This document shows, piece by piece, positions 1 to 13,300 of a DNA stretch of 64,000 bases (its first letter is position 1; each line of letters starts with the position of its first letter). Source of the DNA: Salminus brasiliensis. Lineage: Eukaryota; Chordata; Actinopteri; Characiformes; Bryconidae. The position numbers and the translations under genes are program-made. The notes beneath the pieces were generated by a model. It was not told the DNA's origin. It made no database searches and saw nothing but the letters and a program-made list of their open reading frames with translations. The DNA is taken from the NCBI RefSeq assembly GCF_030463535.1, contig NC_132878.1, forward strand, positions 91,963,007 through 92,027,006, in the 5' to 3' direction.

Positions 1-246
1 CTCCTCCATCTAATAGGGGTAGTTCTAACCTGCCAGTGGGAATAAACAGTAAACAGATTGAGGGGGCAGAGCCACAGACTAAACATCCATCAGTTTCAGC
101 TGCAGATCATTAACTGATGTATTTGTGTATTGTTGAACAATCTGAGATGCAGAAGTGAAAAATCTGAGTTAGGAGAACTTTTGACTACATTGAGTAAAAA
201 ATGTTGACGCTCTCTACCAACATGTAACGTCTCTGGTCTTTTGCAG

Positions 247-419
247 GGGAGGGTTGCCTGCAGCCGCTGGACCCCGGCCCATGTCGGGATTATGTGGTGA
301 AGTGGTATTACGATCCCAAGGCCAATTCCTGTGCCCAGTTTTGGTTTGGAGGCTGCCTTGGCAACCGCAACCAGTTTGAAACGGAGAAAAGCTGCCGAAA
401 CACCTGTGTTATAGGTTAA
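247..419 (+). CDS. col28a1: Type XXVIII collagen-like, terminal Kunitz-domain exon (partial gene)
   Basis: This is the last coding exon of a gene whose other exons lie left of the window. A TTTTGCAG acceptor precedes it, the first two bases complete a split codon, and the frame runs to TAA at 417-419. It encodes one Kunitz/BPTI domain of about 57 residues with six cysteines in canonical spacing, the core FWFGGCLGNRNQFETEKSC, and only CVIG after the sixth cysteine. A collagen with a C-terminal Kunitz domain ending two or three residues after the last cysteine fits collagen alpha-1(XXVIII), an extracellular matrix protein of the von Willebrand A-domain collagen group. Collagen VI alpha 3 and collagen VII also end in Kunitz domains; the residues around the second cysteine (CRDYVVKWYYDP) and the short tail favour type XXVIII. 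Whether the domain inhibits proteases is not shown. The following 400 bp look like 3' UTR and flank. Confidence 0.75.
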
Positions 420-828
420 ATCCTCTCCGTGAGACCGATGAGTAATGAAAAGGCAGATATCATAAGGTTTATAGGTTCATAATCTAAAAATGATTTTAAA
501 AACTCAAGTATATTTCTCTATACCTCTCAGTACTGATAAACATGTTACAAAAAATGTTTGGAGAACTTAGTAGAAACAGGTCTCTTTGACTTTTACATAG
601 AATTACTTGTTTAGTATATCATTTCAGACAGAATTCAGTTCAACAAGTCGTGTTTACATCTAAAATTCATTTCTGCTATTACATTTTTGCCTGTTATTAA
701 AATTTTACCACCCAGCTGTTAGTGAGAAGACTGCAGCACATGGGTAATGTGCATATTAGGCTTGACCACAGTTAATGACCCTCAGAACAGATCAGGCAGA
801 GGGAAACCTCTATTCATAATTCATAGTA
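420..828. other. 3' UTR and flank of the collagen gene
   Basis: AT-rich sequence with no coding signal. It presumably holds the 3' UTR of the Kunitz exon; the end of the transcript cannot be placed. Confidence 0.4.
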
Positions 829-1199
829 CACTGTATGTCCAAAAGTATCCATATATGTCTTCTATTTTACTAATTTAGCTGCTAATGCTCCGTGCCCAAT
901 GCCCTGTCAGCTAGAGGGGGGAAAAAAACCCTAGCATTGGGCTGTGGTGTGGGGAATTGGAATTGTATTCTCAGAAGTAATGGAACTCCAACCATTATCT
1001 TTCAAACCTTTTAAACATCCGTTCCTGACCTCACTAATGCTCTCTGAATACAATCAAATACTCTCAGCAATTTTCCAATATCTAGTGTACAGCTTTGTAG
1101 TGCAGCAAAAAGGGAACAACCCCTGTATTAACTCTGTTGATTTTAGAGGGAATGACTCATGACTCGCAGGTGTCTACAAACTTTTGGACATATAGTGCA
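829..1199. mobile_element. MITE-like element, family M1 (TIR with GTCCAAAAGTAT)
   Basis: The left end reads ACTGTATGTCCAAAAGTAT and the right end reads ACTTTTGGACATATAGTG, its reverse complement with few changes. No coding capacity is seen. Related copies or fragments lie near 7780-8170, 27490-28045, 38945-39312, 43970-44443, 46640-47107 and 52148-52450. The superfamily is inferred only from the small size and terminal inverted repeats. Confidence 0.6.
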
Positions 1200-1489
1200 G
1201 GTTATGATGAAGGCAGTTCTGGGGAATTTAGCCATCGGCATGTAAAAAAAAATGCCTATATCCTCATTCTGCTGCTCTTTGGTGCTATTTACTTCCAAAA
1301 CCTCAAATCACAGGCTTATGATTCAGCCATAAATCAATGGCTGAAGACTTTTGACATTTCTCATTTCCTTCTTATCATTTTTTCTGTACCTACTAGGACT
1401 CGAATTCGCAAGTTGTCCGTGCTGCAGATATAAAGGTTATGAAAAATGATTCAATTTACACTATCCTCATACTGCTGGTATGCGGCAGC

Positions 1490-3546
<2,057 letters not shown>

Positions 3547-4654
3547 CCTGCAGAGCAATCTTGCAGGCATTCCAGGTCAATAGGAAGGAAACTGCATTAA
3601 ACCACTGAAGCTGCCCTCGCCTCTTACAATAGCAAGTGGCATCAGCAAGACGAGGGCGGTCAGACACTTCGGGGCAAAGGCCTCGCTCTGAGTGAGTCCA
3701 AGTGGCTGCACCGATAATCAGCAGCCCCCCAAAAACCCACTTTAAAGGTCCCGCAGCGTGGCCTTGTCCACTTGAAAAATCACTTTAGGCCTTATATCTG
3801 AAAAACATATCTCACGGCTTCTTCAGCGTTTCTTCAAGAGTGCGGAGGAGTGCAAGTGATGCCATTAATATTCACACTTTCCTCTCTGCTGTTCTTCATT
3901 CAGCCTGGTTTGTGTTGAATTTGCTTTGAATAAGCTATTTTCCTCAAGACCAAAGAAAAAAGCTACTTGTAGTTTCTTTGGTAAACCAGCATCTTCATCA
4001 TACTACTTGAAACTGTCGCTCAGACACACATATCTTGTCAATTTTCAATAAAAAAGAAATTCTAAGACGTCTCTTTTTAGCTATAATGCTGTCCTGCGTT
4101 GGATATTTCATTTTTTAGGTTATCCTGAAATGAAAATGTTCAGATTTGTCAAAATTTCTCTTAAATTCTATTATTAAAATATGAAGAAAGTCCTTCAGAG
4201 TGGTTTGGTGTTAAATGCTCTGAGTTGTTCACAGTGGTGGAGTATAAAATCCAGACATCTGAAAAGCTTAATGCCTCTAAGTGTGTCTAAGCATGGTGGT
4301 GAAGTCCTATTCATTCATCAAGTGTTACACCACTTCCTCTGCTGCCGTTTTCGGGGGGTTTTTTGTTTGTTTTTTGGGTTGTTTTTTTTGCACGTAACCT
4401 CCATAACGTAACACGTAACAGCCGATCAAAATCAACTTGTTAATTATCTCATGCATATTAATAACCAACATGCTTCTGTTTGGGTTTCTGATATGGAAAA
4501 GTCTCAGAATCAGAGACTCAGAGATTTTAAAGACATAATGAGGATAAGGGTTCTGAAATAATGATTCTAGTAATATACAGCAACAAACAGCAGAACAACA
4601 AATACCAATATTTAGTAAAAATAAATAAAAAAATAAATAAAGTGACAAGATGAA
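3547..4654. other. Intergenic, no gene seen
   Basis: No exon-like signal. Positions about 4180-4340 resemble 18060-18190, 57660-57800 and 58600-58760 (shared GTTCACAGTGGTGG and nearby text), so this is a fragment of a dispersed repeat. The rest is AT-rich with a T-rich run near 4350-4390. Confidence 0.4.
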
Positions 4655-5132
4655 AACATTCAGCCATGTTCATCTCCTCCTCTGCTGCGTTCTCTCTTCA
4701 CTGGCTTCCTGTAGCTGCTGCCCAGGTCATCCGATTCAAACCCCTGACTCTGGCCTACAAAGCCAAGACTGGACCAGCCAGCCCCTCCGTACTTGATGGC
4801 AATGGTCAAAAGCCGATCTGCACCAAGAGCCCTTCCAGCTTCAAGTACGGCTCGGCTCGACCCGCCATCCTTTAAGATCCACGGAAGACGAGCGTCCAGA
4901 CTTTTTTCTGTCCTGCACCGAAGTGGTGGAACGAACTTCCCCTGGGTGTCCGAACAGCAGAGTCCAACACTCGCTATCTTCAAACCCAGACTGAAGACCC
5001 TCCTCTTCTGAGAATACTTGGGCGAATAGCAGAGTACTATGGTCTCCTTACTGACTTGTGTTTAGTAGAGTCTAAGCTTAGAGGATCTTTAAAGTCTAGT
5101 CTATATAAACTGGCTGAGGTTATTCTTGAGTA
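4655..5132 (+). mobile_element. L2-like LINE 3' end (second copy)
   Basis: Same family as 2556-3128. It encodes decayed segments HWLPVAAAQVIRFKPLTLA, then KTGPA, RRASRLFSVL and LAIFKPRLKTLLF in shifting frames, followed by the 3' tail up to about 5132. It is 5'-truncated. It abuts an inverted copy of the family's tail on its right. Confidence 0.75.
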
Positions 5133-5236
5133 AACATTTACATTTACGGCATTTAGCAGATGCTCTTCTCCAGAGCGACTTACAAAAGTGCTTCACTATT
5201 TACCCAAGAAAAACCTCAGCTAGTTAGAATAGACTA
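5133..5236 (-). mobile_element. Inverted L2-like LINE 3' tail
   Basis: Sequence ATTTAGCAGATGCTCTTCTC through CAAGAAAAACCTCAGCTAG is the reverse complement of the terminal tail seen in plus orientation at 12830-12925. Two tails of one family therefore meet end to end at about 5133. Confidence 0.7.
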
Positions 5237-5245
5237 ATAGTTCTA

Positions 5246-5672
5246 AATTGAATGAAAGCACAAGGTAGGTGTTTCTGATAAAGTGGCCATTAAATGGAAG
5301 CACAAGGTAGGTGTTTCTGATAAAGTGGCCATTAAATGGAAGCACAAGGTAGGTGTTTCTAATAAAGTGGCCAGTGAGTGGAAGCACAAGATTGGTGTTT
5401 CTAATAAAGTGGCCAGTGAGTGGAAGCACAAGGTAGGTGTTTCTAATAAAGTGGCCAGTGAGTGGAAGCACAAGATAGGTGTTTCTAATAAAGTGGTCAG
5501 TAAATAGAAGCACAAGGTAGGTGTTTCTAATAAAGTGGCCAGTGAGTGGAAGCACAAGGAAGGTGTTTCTAATAAAGTGGCCATTAAATGGAAGCACAAG
5601 GTTGGTGTTTCTAATAAAGTGGCCATTAAATGGAAGCACAAGGTAGGTGTTTCTAATAAAGTGGCCAGTAGC
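5246..5672. repeat. Minisatellite block A, unit about 42 bp, 10 copies
   Basis: Ten tandem copies of a unit with core GTGTTTCTAATAAAGTGGCC joined by GAAGCACAAGGTAG-type text. The step between successive GTGTTTCT motifs is 42 bp throughout. Because 42 is a multiple of three, both strands show long open frames (minus strand LATLLETPTLCFHS repeats); these are by-products, not genes. Each unit carries AATAAA on the plus strand. Confidence 0.95.
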
Positions 5673-6440
5673 TAGAGTTAGCATGCTTGAGTTAAACCTG
5701 TTAGCTAGAGCACTCAGTCAGTATAAGCTGAAGTTATCACTATTTTATGCCTGTTATGCCTACTTTAGCAAGTTAGCATGCCCAGAATCGTTTAACAGCG
5801 GTTTTAATAAATACATTTCATCAAATAACATTGTGAAAATAGTAGGATCAGAATGCCGGTGTGTGATCAGGTTTCACACTGGCTCAAATAATGTGCTAAA
5901 GTGCTAAAGTAGCAGTAGTAGCACAGCTTACATAGCTCACTGTAATTAGATAGCATAGCAGGAAAGGCTACAAACTTATAAACTGAACTGAGCTCAGCTT
6001 AGGGAGTAGCTCTTTTAGATGCAAAGCACCACATGGGCCAGTATGAGTCATGATTAGCAGGCTAAACGTTCTCCACAAGAGGGCTCAGTAAGATTTTGGT
6101 GCTTCGCATCAGTGACATTGCGTGTCCTTGTTTTCCATTAGGCCCCTGTCCCAGAAGTAAAAGTTAGAGACTGTACCCCATCTGTTGATGCACAGTCTGT
6201 GTAAGCCCTCCATCAGTGGTCCATTTCTGCCCACAAAGACGCTCTTGGCCGTTGGGCTGTGGAATTATGGCAACCTGGTAGTGCAGAAATAATCGTTAGT
6301 TGGAGCCTTAGTTGTGAATGGTCCGCCACCCAAATAATATCCGGTCACCTGCAGTCCTGTGGCCAGCAAATGACCTCTGATGAATTGTGCAGGAACAGAT
6401 GGGCCACAGTCAGTAACTCTACACCTAAGCAGTGCAGCTT
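5673..6440. other. Spacer between minisatellite blocks; decayed transposon text
   Basis: No gene. Positions about 6300-6440 (CCGCCACCCAAATAATAT, CAGTCCTGTGGCC, AGTAACTCTACACCTAAGCAG) resemble an element also present at 43560-43640 (CCACCACCCAAATACTAC, GGGCCTGTGGCATCCTG). The minisatellite core begins directly after this text. Confidence 0.45.
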
Positions 6441-7512
6441 AAAGGTATTTCTAATAAAGTGGCCAGCAGGTGGACGCACAAGATAGGTGTTTCTAATAAA
6501 GTGGCCAGTGTGTGAAAGCACAAGATGGGTGTTTCTAATAAAGTGGCCAGTAAGTTGAAATATTAGTAGATGTTTCTAATAAAGTGGCCAGTGTGTGGAA
6601 GCACAAGGTCGGTGTTTCTAATAAAGTGGCCAGTGTGTGGAAGCACAAGGTCGGTGTTTCTAATAAAGTGGCCAGTAAGTTAAAATACTAGTAGATGTTT
6701 CTAATAAAGTGGCCAGTGTGTGGAAGCACAAGGTGGGTGTTTCTAATAAAGTGGCCAGTGTGTGAAAGCACAAGGTGGGTGTTTCTAATAAAGTGGCCAG
6801 TGTGTGGAAGCACAAGGTGGGTGTTTCTAATAAAGTGGCCAGTGTATGGAAGCACAAGGTAGGTGTTTCTAATAAAGTGGCCAGTAAGTGAAAGCACAAG
6901 ATGGCTGTTTCTAATAAAGTGGCCAGTGTGTGGAAGCACAAGGTGGGTGTTTCTAAAAAAGTGGCCAGTGTATGGAAGCACAAGGTGGGTGTTTCTAAAA
7001 AAGTGGCCAGTGTATGGAAGCACAAGGTGGGTGTTTCTAATAAAGTGGCCAGTAAGTAGATGTTTCTAATAAAGTGGCCAGTGTGTGGAAGCACAAGGTG
7101 GGTGTTTCTAATAAAGTGGCCAGTAAGTGAAAGCACAAGGTCGGTGTTTCTAATAAAGTGGCCAGTAAGTGAAAGCACAAGGTCGGTGTTTCTAATAAAG
7201 TGGCCAGTAAGTTAAAATACTAGTAGATGTTTCTAATAAAGTGGCCAGTAAGTTAAAATACTAGTAGATGTTTCTAATAAAGTGGCCAGTGTGTGGAAGC
7301 ACAACGTGTGTGTTTCTAATAAAGTGGCCAGTGTGTGGAAGCACAAGGTCGGTGTTTCTAATAAAGTGGCCAGTGTGTGGAAGCACAAGGTCTGTGTTTC
7401 TAATAAAGTGGCCAGTAAGTTAAAATACTAGTAGATGTTTCTAATAAAGTGGCCACTGAGTGGAAGCACAACGTGTGTGTTTCTAATAAAGTGGCCAGTG
7501 TGTGGACGTACA
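6441..7512. repeat. Minisatellite block B, unit 41-43 bp, about 26 copies
   Basis: About 26 further copies of the block A unit. Two unit types occur: one with GTGTGTGGAAGCACAAGGT and a diverged one with AAATACTAGTAGATG (6552, 6680, 7205, 7246, 7420). A shortened unit of about 28 bp lies at 7050-7078. The last copy runs into GTGGATGGTGAGTGTAAACG. No coding function is supported. Confidence 0.95.
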
Positions 7513-7779
7513 AGGATACAAGTGGATGGTGAGTGTAAACGGAAAGAAAACTGTGGCTCCTTGGATAACATTTCACGGTCAGGACACACACACTTATTTT
7601 GTAGGATAGTAACTGTAGCCCCAGAGCTGTTTTCCATTGGCTGGAAGTCGGAGATGCTCAGCCGGATTGAAGGGATTAAACATTTCCCCTGCGTTCTCAT
7701 CTCCTGAATCCCCTGCCCTGGCCATTATGATTTCCATGCACTGGCCCAAGGCCATGTCCTCCACTGGGCCGGTGTGTGT

Positions 7780-8170
7780 GCGCAGCCTGAGCTGAAGGCC
7801 TGGACAAACGTCCAGAGCGTCTCTCTGCTCAGGGCATACCGCTCCATGAGGTCAGGATGTTGGAAGTTCAACACCCCACCCCACCCCACCTCACCCCAAC
7901 TCACCCCAACTCCCCAACTCATGTCAAAAGCACTGGATGGAGCACCAACCATCATTCCAAAGAACACAGTTCCACTGCTCCACAGCTCAATGCTGGGGGG
8001 CTTTATGCCCCTCTAGGCCATACATGGCATTAGGCAGCATGGTGCCTGCTCCAGAGAGTCCAAACTATTGGTAGTATGTCTCTTAGGCGATATCGGTGTC
8101 AGCAAAGGGTGCAACTCAAAGTAGCTGAATGAAAGAGCAAAAGTGTCCCAATACTTTTGTCCATATATTT
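7780..8170. mobile_element. MITE-like element, family M1 (partial)
   Basis: Internal text (CACCAACCATCATTCCAAAG, ACACAGTTCCACTGCTCCAC) recurs at 27700, 39130, 44140, 46820 and 52330. The right end reads GTGTCCCAATACTTTTGTCC, the family terminus. The left end is unclear. Confidence 0.6.
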
Positions 8171-9478
8171 CACCTGTGGCCGAAGTAGACCAGCTGCCTA
8201 GAGGGTCCGAATGGTCTTCCAGTGAAGTTGGCTCCTACCCTCGGACTCATTGTTCCAGGTGGAACTCTGGTCTTCAGGTTCTGGGGTCTGGTCATTGTCC
8301 AACACAAACATCTCCACAGGTCCAGCCAGGATCTCCAAGACATGGTTCAAGTGTCCAGGATTCTCCTTGTGTGTGTGAAATTACTCAAAGACCACTCGTC
8401 TCCCAAAAACACCAATTAGACATAATGAACGATGCCAATTACAGAAGCAACCTCAGCGTTCCTCAGTCACCCCAGCTGAGAGCACAATTAGCCACTTGTG
8501 TTGAAGACTTTGGTGAGAAGACCAGAGGTGGCCCACACTAAACTACAGATATTCTAGTTATAAAATACTTCAGCAAAAGCTAGAGTATGATTTACAGTTT
8601 TTAAGTAAAATCATGAAGCTAGACCCTCCTAAATCTACTTAAAGTAAAACAGTAAAAGCATTTTCTTATATTGTTTTAAAAAAGGAGCTTCTAATTTCTT
8701 GAGTTTAAATATTTCATGACATTAATTTACGGATGAGCTCAAGAGCGTAAATAACAGTTTATGGTAGAACTGCAGCTTTTTAATCTCTGCTTTTCTGCCC
8801 AGAAAACCTCAAACTAGCGTAACAGAAATACTGAGTTTAGCAGTTTCAGATTCAGCTGTGATCAACACTTACAGCCTGCTTCTGTATTTTCACTCAGGTC
8901 TTCATTTTAACCACCCATCTGACATCAACACCCCCTCCACTCTGGTTTAACTGTGCTGGTTTCCAGTCATTTACTGGTTTTAAGAAACTGGTGGTAAAGA
9001 TACAGTTGATCCAGAAAACGGGGTCCATTCAGATTTGGAAACCCAACTTTTTCAGACCACCGAAAACCCCAGCATTCCCACCTCACAGCACTGACTCATT
9101 TAACTCTGTTAAACTGGTGAAACTGATTAGCAATAATATTGATTACTATTGATTAATAAACACTGCTGTCAGATGTAGGGAACTCGTTAACGTGGAACAG
9201 AACTGCTGTATGAACACGGTCTGATTCAGCTCCTCAGGGTATCCGACAGAGCCGCCACTAATACACACCTCAGACACTTTTACTGCGGATCAGAACCGGA
9301 CAGATCTGGACAGTAATCTGGGCTACATAAAGGTAGAGGCTGAAGAGCACATTTAGCTGTTTTGTTAAACCTCATAACACACCGCAGAAACAGTGAGACA
9401 CACACTTGCACTCAAACAAGTTTGAAACTAACTCAATGAGGTTTGCTCAGATGGTGTGAGGACTTCACCATAAAGTGG
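8171..9478. other. Intergenic, nothing recognised
   Basis: No exon, RNA gene or repeat boundary can be supported on either strand. Confidence 0.3.
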
Positions 9479-9661
9479 TGGGGCAGTGGTGGCTCAGCAG
9501 TTCGAACGCCAGACTATTGATGACAGGGTTGTGGGTTCAATACATGGGCTGCCACTGTTGGGCTCTTGAACAAGGCCCTTCACCCTCTCTGCTCCCCGGG
9601 TGCTGGAGTTGGCTGCCCATGTGCGTGTGTGTGTGTGCGCTCACGTGTGTGTGCGCGCGCT

Positions 9662-9697
<36 letters not shown>

Positions 9698-9775
9698 CAT
9701 CTACCACAGATGGGTCAAATGTGGAGGACACATTTTGCTGTCCATAGAACCGTGACAAATATGTGCACCTTTACC
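9479..9775 (+). mobile_element. tRNA-derived SINE, family S1
   Basis: The head has an A box-like GTGGCTCAGCAGTTCGAACG and a B box-like GGGTTCAATAC, as in tRNA promoters. Then follow CTCTGCTCCCCGGGTGCTGG, a GT microsatellite and the tail GATGGGTCAAATGTGGAGGA. Minus-strand copies lie at 18481-18620 (partial), 23243-23527 and 50105-50340; a tail fragment lies at 44205-44250. Confidence 0.75.
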
Positions 9776-10362
9776 TACTAAATTATTTAGTAATTAGTTA
9801 AAATTGTTAAAATTGTAACAATGCATGAAATTAGCTCAGAATGCTCATCTCGAAAAATTAGAATAGCTAATAATGATGACAGTTGTTGGCTACATTAGCC
9901 TTTCTATAGAAATGAAGCCAAAACGGTCCGTCCAAAAATGTCAAATTTGCAACCAGAATCAGTGCAGTAGAGACCAGAGGAGGACCCCCGCCCCCATCCA
10001 ACTGTTGGAATTAAACACTGCAGAGGGACAGACCGTTTACAGGAGGAAAATGAGATTGAAAATGGGCGGAGGTTTGTCATTGAAACTTGCAGGAAAGGGC
10101 GGAGCTGCACGTCACACTGCAGTCAGCCAGCCAGCAGAGGCGCTAGACCTGTGGTTGCTTAACTTTTCAGAGCCGCTGCACAAACAAAACACCTGAGCTG
10201 ACAGTTATACCCAACTGTCTTTCCAAGTGAACTTTGCTCAGATTTTTCACTGCATAAATAACCGTGAATCCACAGAGCCAGACTGGGGTTCAAAAATAAA
10301 AATCTTTACTCATGGCTTTGTGTTGTACAGTCAATCATTCAAGCAGACCATAGTCTTAGGAA
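9776..10362. other. 3' flank and 3' UTR of the PNGase-like gene
   Basis: No coding signal in the first part. The portion next to 10363 is presumably the 3' UTR of the minus-strand gene. No clear AATAAA in the minus-strand sense was found close to the stop. Confidence 0.35.
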
Positions 10363-13300
10363 TCATTTATAAAAAACGAGAGAAGAGAACATTATGATGT
10401 ATCCTGGATCCCTGGTGGGATTGGGGTTCCGGCCGTCATAGAGTCCGAAGTAGAGGATCGTATTGGACCCACTCATGTTCACCTGCAGGGAGAGAGATTG
10501 TAAGAATCAGGTAGTCAAATCAGTTTAGGAAAGCAAAGTTAATCAGTGGTGCAGTTTACCTTCATTAGAATGGTTAAACCTGCCAAAAGTCTGCCCCTCC
10601 TTTCCTACTCCTACATATCTGTTCCTAGGTTGCCAATTATTCAACCCTAAAACCAACATTCACTAATAAAAGGATTTGTTCATTTTCTACTGTCCACCTT
10701 AAAAGTCTCTTCCAATGCCATGGCCTTTCCCATGCTTAGCGCTAGGATTGCTGGAGTGAATGACCCAATGGGCCCGCCCCCCTTAGTTGGTGCCTATGCT
10801 ATGGAATCAGGTACACCAGGCAGGACCAACCCTCCAAGGTCCAATTCAGCTCTTTCTAATAACTAGTTAGAAGTGTTTACTGAGGCAAGCTGCTACAGTG
10901 CGCAGCGTTGTGGCCACTCCAGGCCAAAACTACACAGACCACCACCACCTATGCACCCTTACTGCGGCTTTCTGTGAGGACATGGCAGATGTAAGTAAAA
11001 ATGCATGTGTGTTTATGTAACTCCTCACTGAGCTTCATAATGATTGGCATCTGAACTGAGCCGCTTTTAACAAGGGGCAAACTGTGATGGCTAGACGACT
11101 GTGTCAGAACATGTCCAGTACATCCGGCAGGTCCTGTAGGGCGTTCCCGGTATACAGTGCTCAGTGCCTACCAAAAGTGCTCCAAGGAAGGACAACCAGT
11201 GGACCAACAACAGGGTCATGGGTACCCAAGGCTTACTGATGCTCATTGAGGCCTCACCTCACCAACTTCTGAGGCAGATACCAGAGGATGATTCAGAGCT
11301 GGTTCGGTGGCACAAGGGGGACCTCTACAATATTAGGCTTTAAGGTGGTGGTAATGTTATGGCTGATCGGTGTATATAAATGATGAGGCCAATATCAAAG
11401 TGTGGCACAGGCAGAGCCTGGGGTTTCTTGGCCTGCAAGTCTGCACGTTTTTTACGTCACCAAACGGGTAGACTTGGAGTTAGGACCACAGGGCTAGGGG
11501 GGGCTTAGAGGTCTTGGCTCCCCGCTGGTTTTCAAACAGATTAAACAGACAGCCATAATAAATCACACAAGTAATAAAGACACACAATGATGCAATGTGA
11601 ACACTGTCTACACTGTTGAAATCTGTCTCTGATACCCTAATCCAGCATGAGATGCCCGGAGCTCAGAGCGTGTCTGGAACAAATGGGAGTTTATTGGGCT
11701 TCACAGAGGCTCATTAAAGCCACCTCTTAATCCAGTGGCCAAAAGGCACTTCATTCAAAATCCGTCTGAGCCTGACTCTCAGAACATCCTCTTCTATCCT
11801 ACAGCTTTGGATTAGGAGCAAGTACTCTTAGAACCCACTCCCTGACATCCCCGTACTTCTCTACCTGCATGTTCCAACTCCCAGTTGAAAATGTGACCTC
11901 ATTGGCTTTGGTTGCCCGGGTGCAAATTTAATAAGCCAGAAAATGGGCATTTCCCAGTATCTGACAGCACTCCAAAGACATTTTTACATTTACATTAGAG
12001 ACTAATTAAGCAGTCTGCTCCTCCTGCACCTGTGGAGTGATGTCGATCCTCCATGGGTTGACCTGCAGCCCGTCACACCAGCCACCACGGCCATACAGCC
12101 AGGTTCCGTGTTCATTGGGCACTCCTCCCTCACCGACTCGCAGCGCACAGCCCAGAGCCGATCCTACACGAACACAGATAACATTTCAATCACTTTACTT
12201 CACATTTTGTTTTTATTTTGAGGAGAATTCGATCTAGAATTGAGACACAAGCACCAGATATCTCTCGTCTCTCGTCACTTCAAGACTTGACTACTGCAGC
12301 TCTCTTCTGGCTGGTCTCCCTTTGTGCACCATCAGGCCCCTGCAACTTATCCAGAATGCAGCGGCACAGGTCGTCTTCAACGTTCCTAAATTCAGCCATG
12401 TTTATCTCCTCCACTATAGCGGTCTCTCTTCACTGGCTTCCTGTAGCTGCTGCCCACATCAGATTCAAACCCCTGACACTGGTCTACAAAGCCAAGAACA
12501 GACCAGCTCCCCTGAACTTGATGGCAATGGTCAAAAGCCGATCTGCACCAAGAGCCCTTCCAGCTTCAAGTACGGCTCGGCTCGACCCACCATCCCTCAA
12601 AATCCACGGAAGACGAGCGTCCAGACTTTTTTTCTGTCCTGCACCAAAGTGGTGGAACGAACTTCCCCTGGGTGTCCGAACAGCAGAGTCCAACGCTCGC
12701 TGTCCTCAAACGCAGACTGAAGACCCTCCTCTTCTGAGAGTACTTGGGCGAATAGCAGAGTACTATGGTCTCCTTATTGACTTGTGTTTAGTAGAGTCTA
12801 AACTTAGAGGACCTTTGAATTTTTAGTCTATTTAAACTAGCTGAGGTTTTTCTTTAGTAAATAGCAAAGCACTTTTGTAAGTCACTCTGGATAAGAGCGC
12901 CCACTAAATGCCTTAAATGTAAATGTAGATATTGTATTGTGTTAAGTGAAATAGCTGCAGCTAAATGAAGCTATATGGGGAGGGACCACCCCTGAACCTA
13001 GCCTGCAATAATAATGTAATAATAAGGTTCATTTTCAAATAAATGTGGTTTGCAAGAGACACATTAACATAAGTATTCAGTTTCTGAGCTGTGGATGTCC
13101 AAGTTAACAAACATGACCCAACAAGCACTTCACTGGCTTACAATTGGCCTCCGAATGAGCTGCAGAGTTTAGAGTCTGGAGTGAAGGTGCGCCGGTCAAC
13201 AATGCCAAGAGCTCTAAATACAACAGACCTGCTTGGTGGGAAAACCAACTAAAATGTGTGATAAGGTTTTGGGTCAGATAAGACCACCAAATCTACAACG

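Noticed and set aside
3560-3780. Possible structured RNA (GC-richer stretch after the Tc1 element)
   Set aside because: No recognisable snRNA, snoRNA or riboswitch motif and no clear stem pattern by eye.
5220-5684. Long open frames across the 42-bp repeats (minus-strand LETPTLCFH repeats)
   Set aside because: The repeat length is a multiple of three, so several frames stay open on both strands; there is no start, splice or homology evidence for a protein.
6441-7512. CRISPR-like array
   Set aside because: Whole units repeat, with no unique spacers between direct repeats, and the genome is a vertebrate's. It is a minisatellite.
9479-9560. tRNA gene
   Set aside because: Box A and B-like motifs are present, but the cloverleaf is not, and several copies share a non-tRNA body; it is a SINE head.
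9604-9747. Cys/Val-rich frames in GT repeats
   Set aside because: Simple-sequence by-products inside a SINE.
12218-12826. 202-codon frame as a host gene
   Set aside because: It is the 3' part of an L2-like LINE ORF2; the same text occurs in two other decayed copies here.
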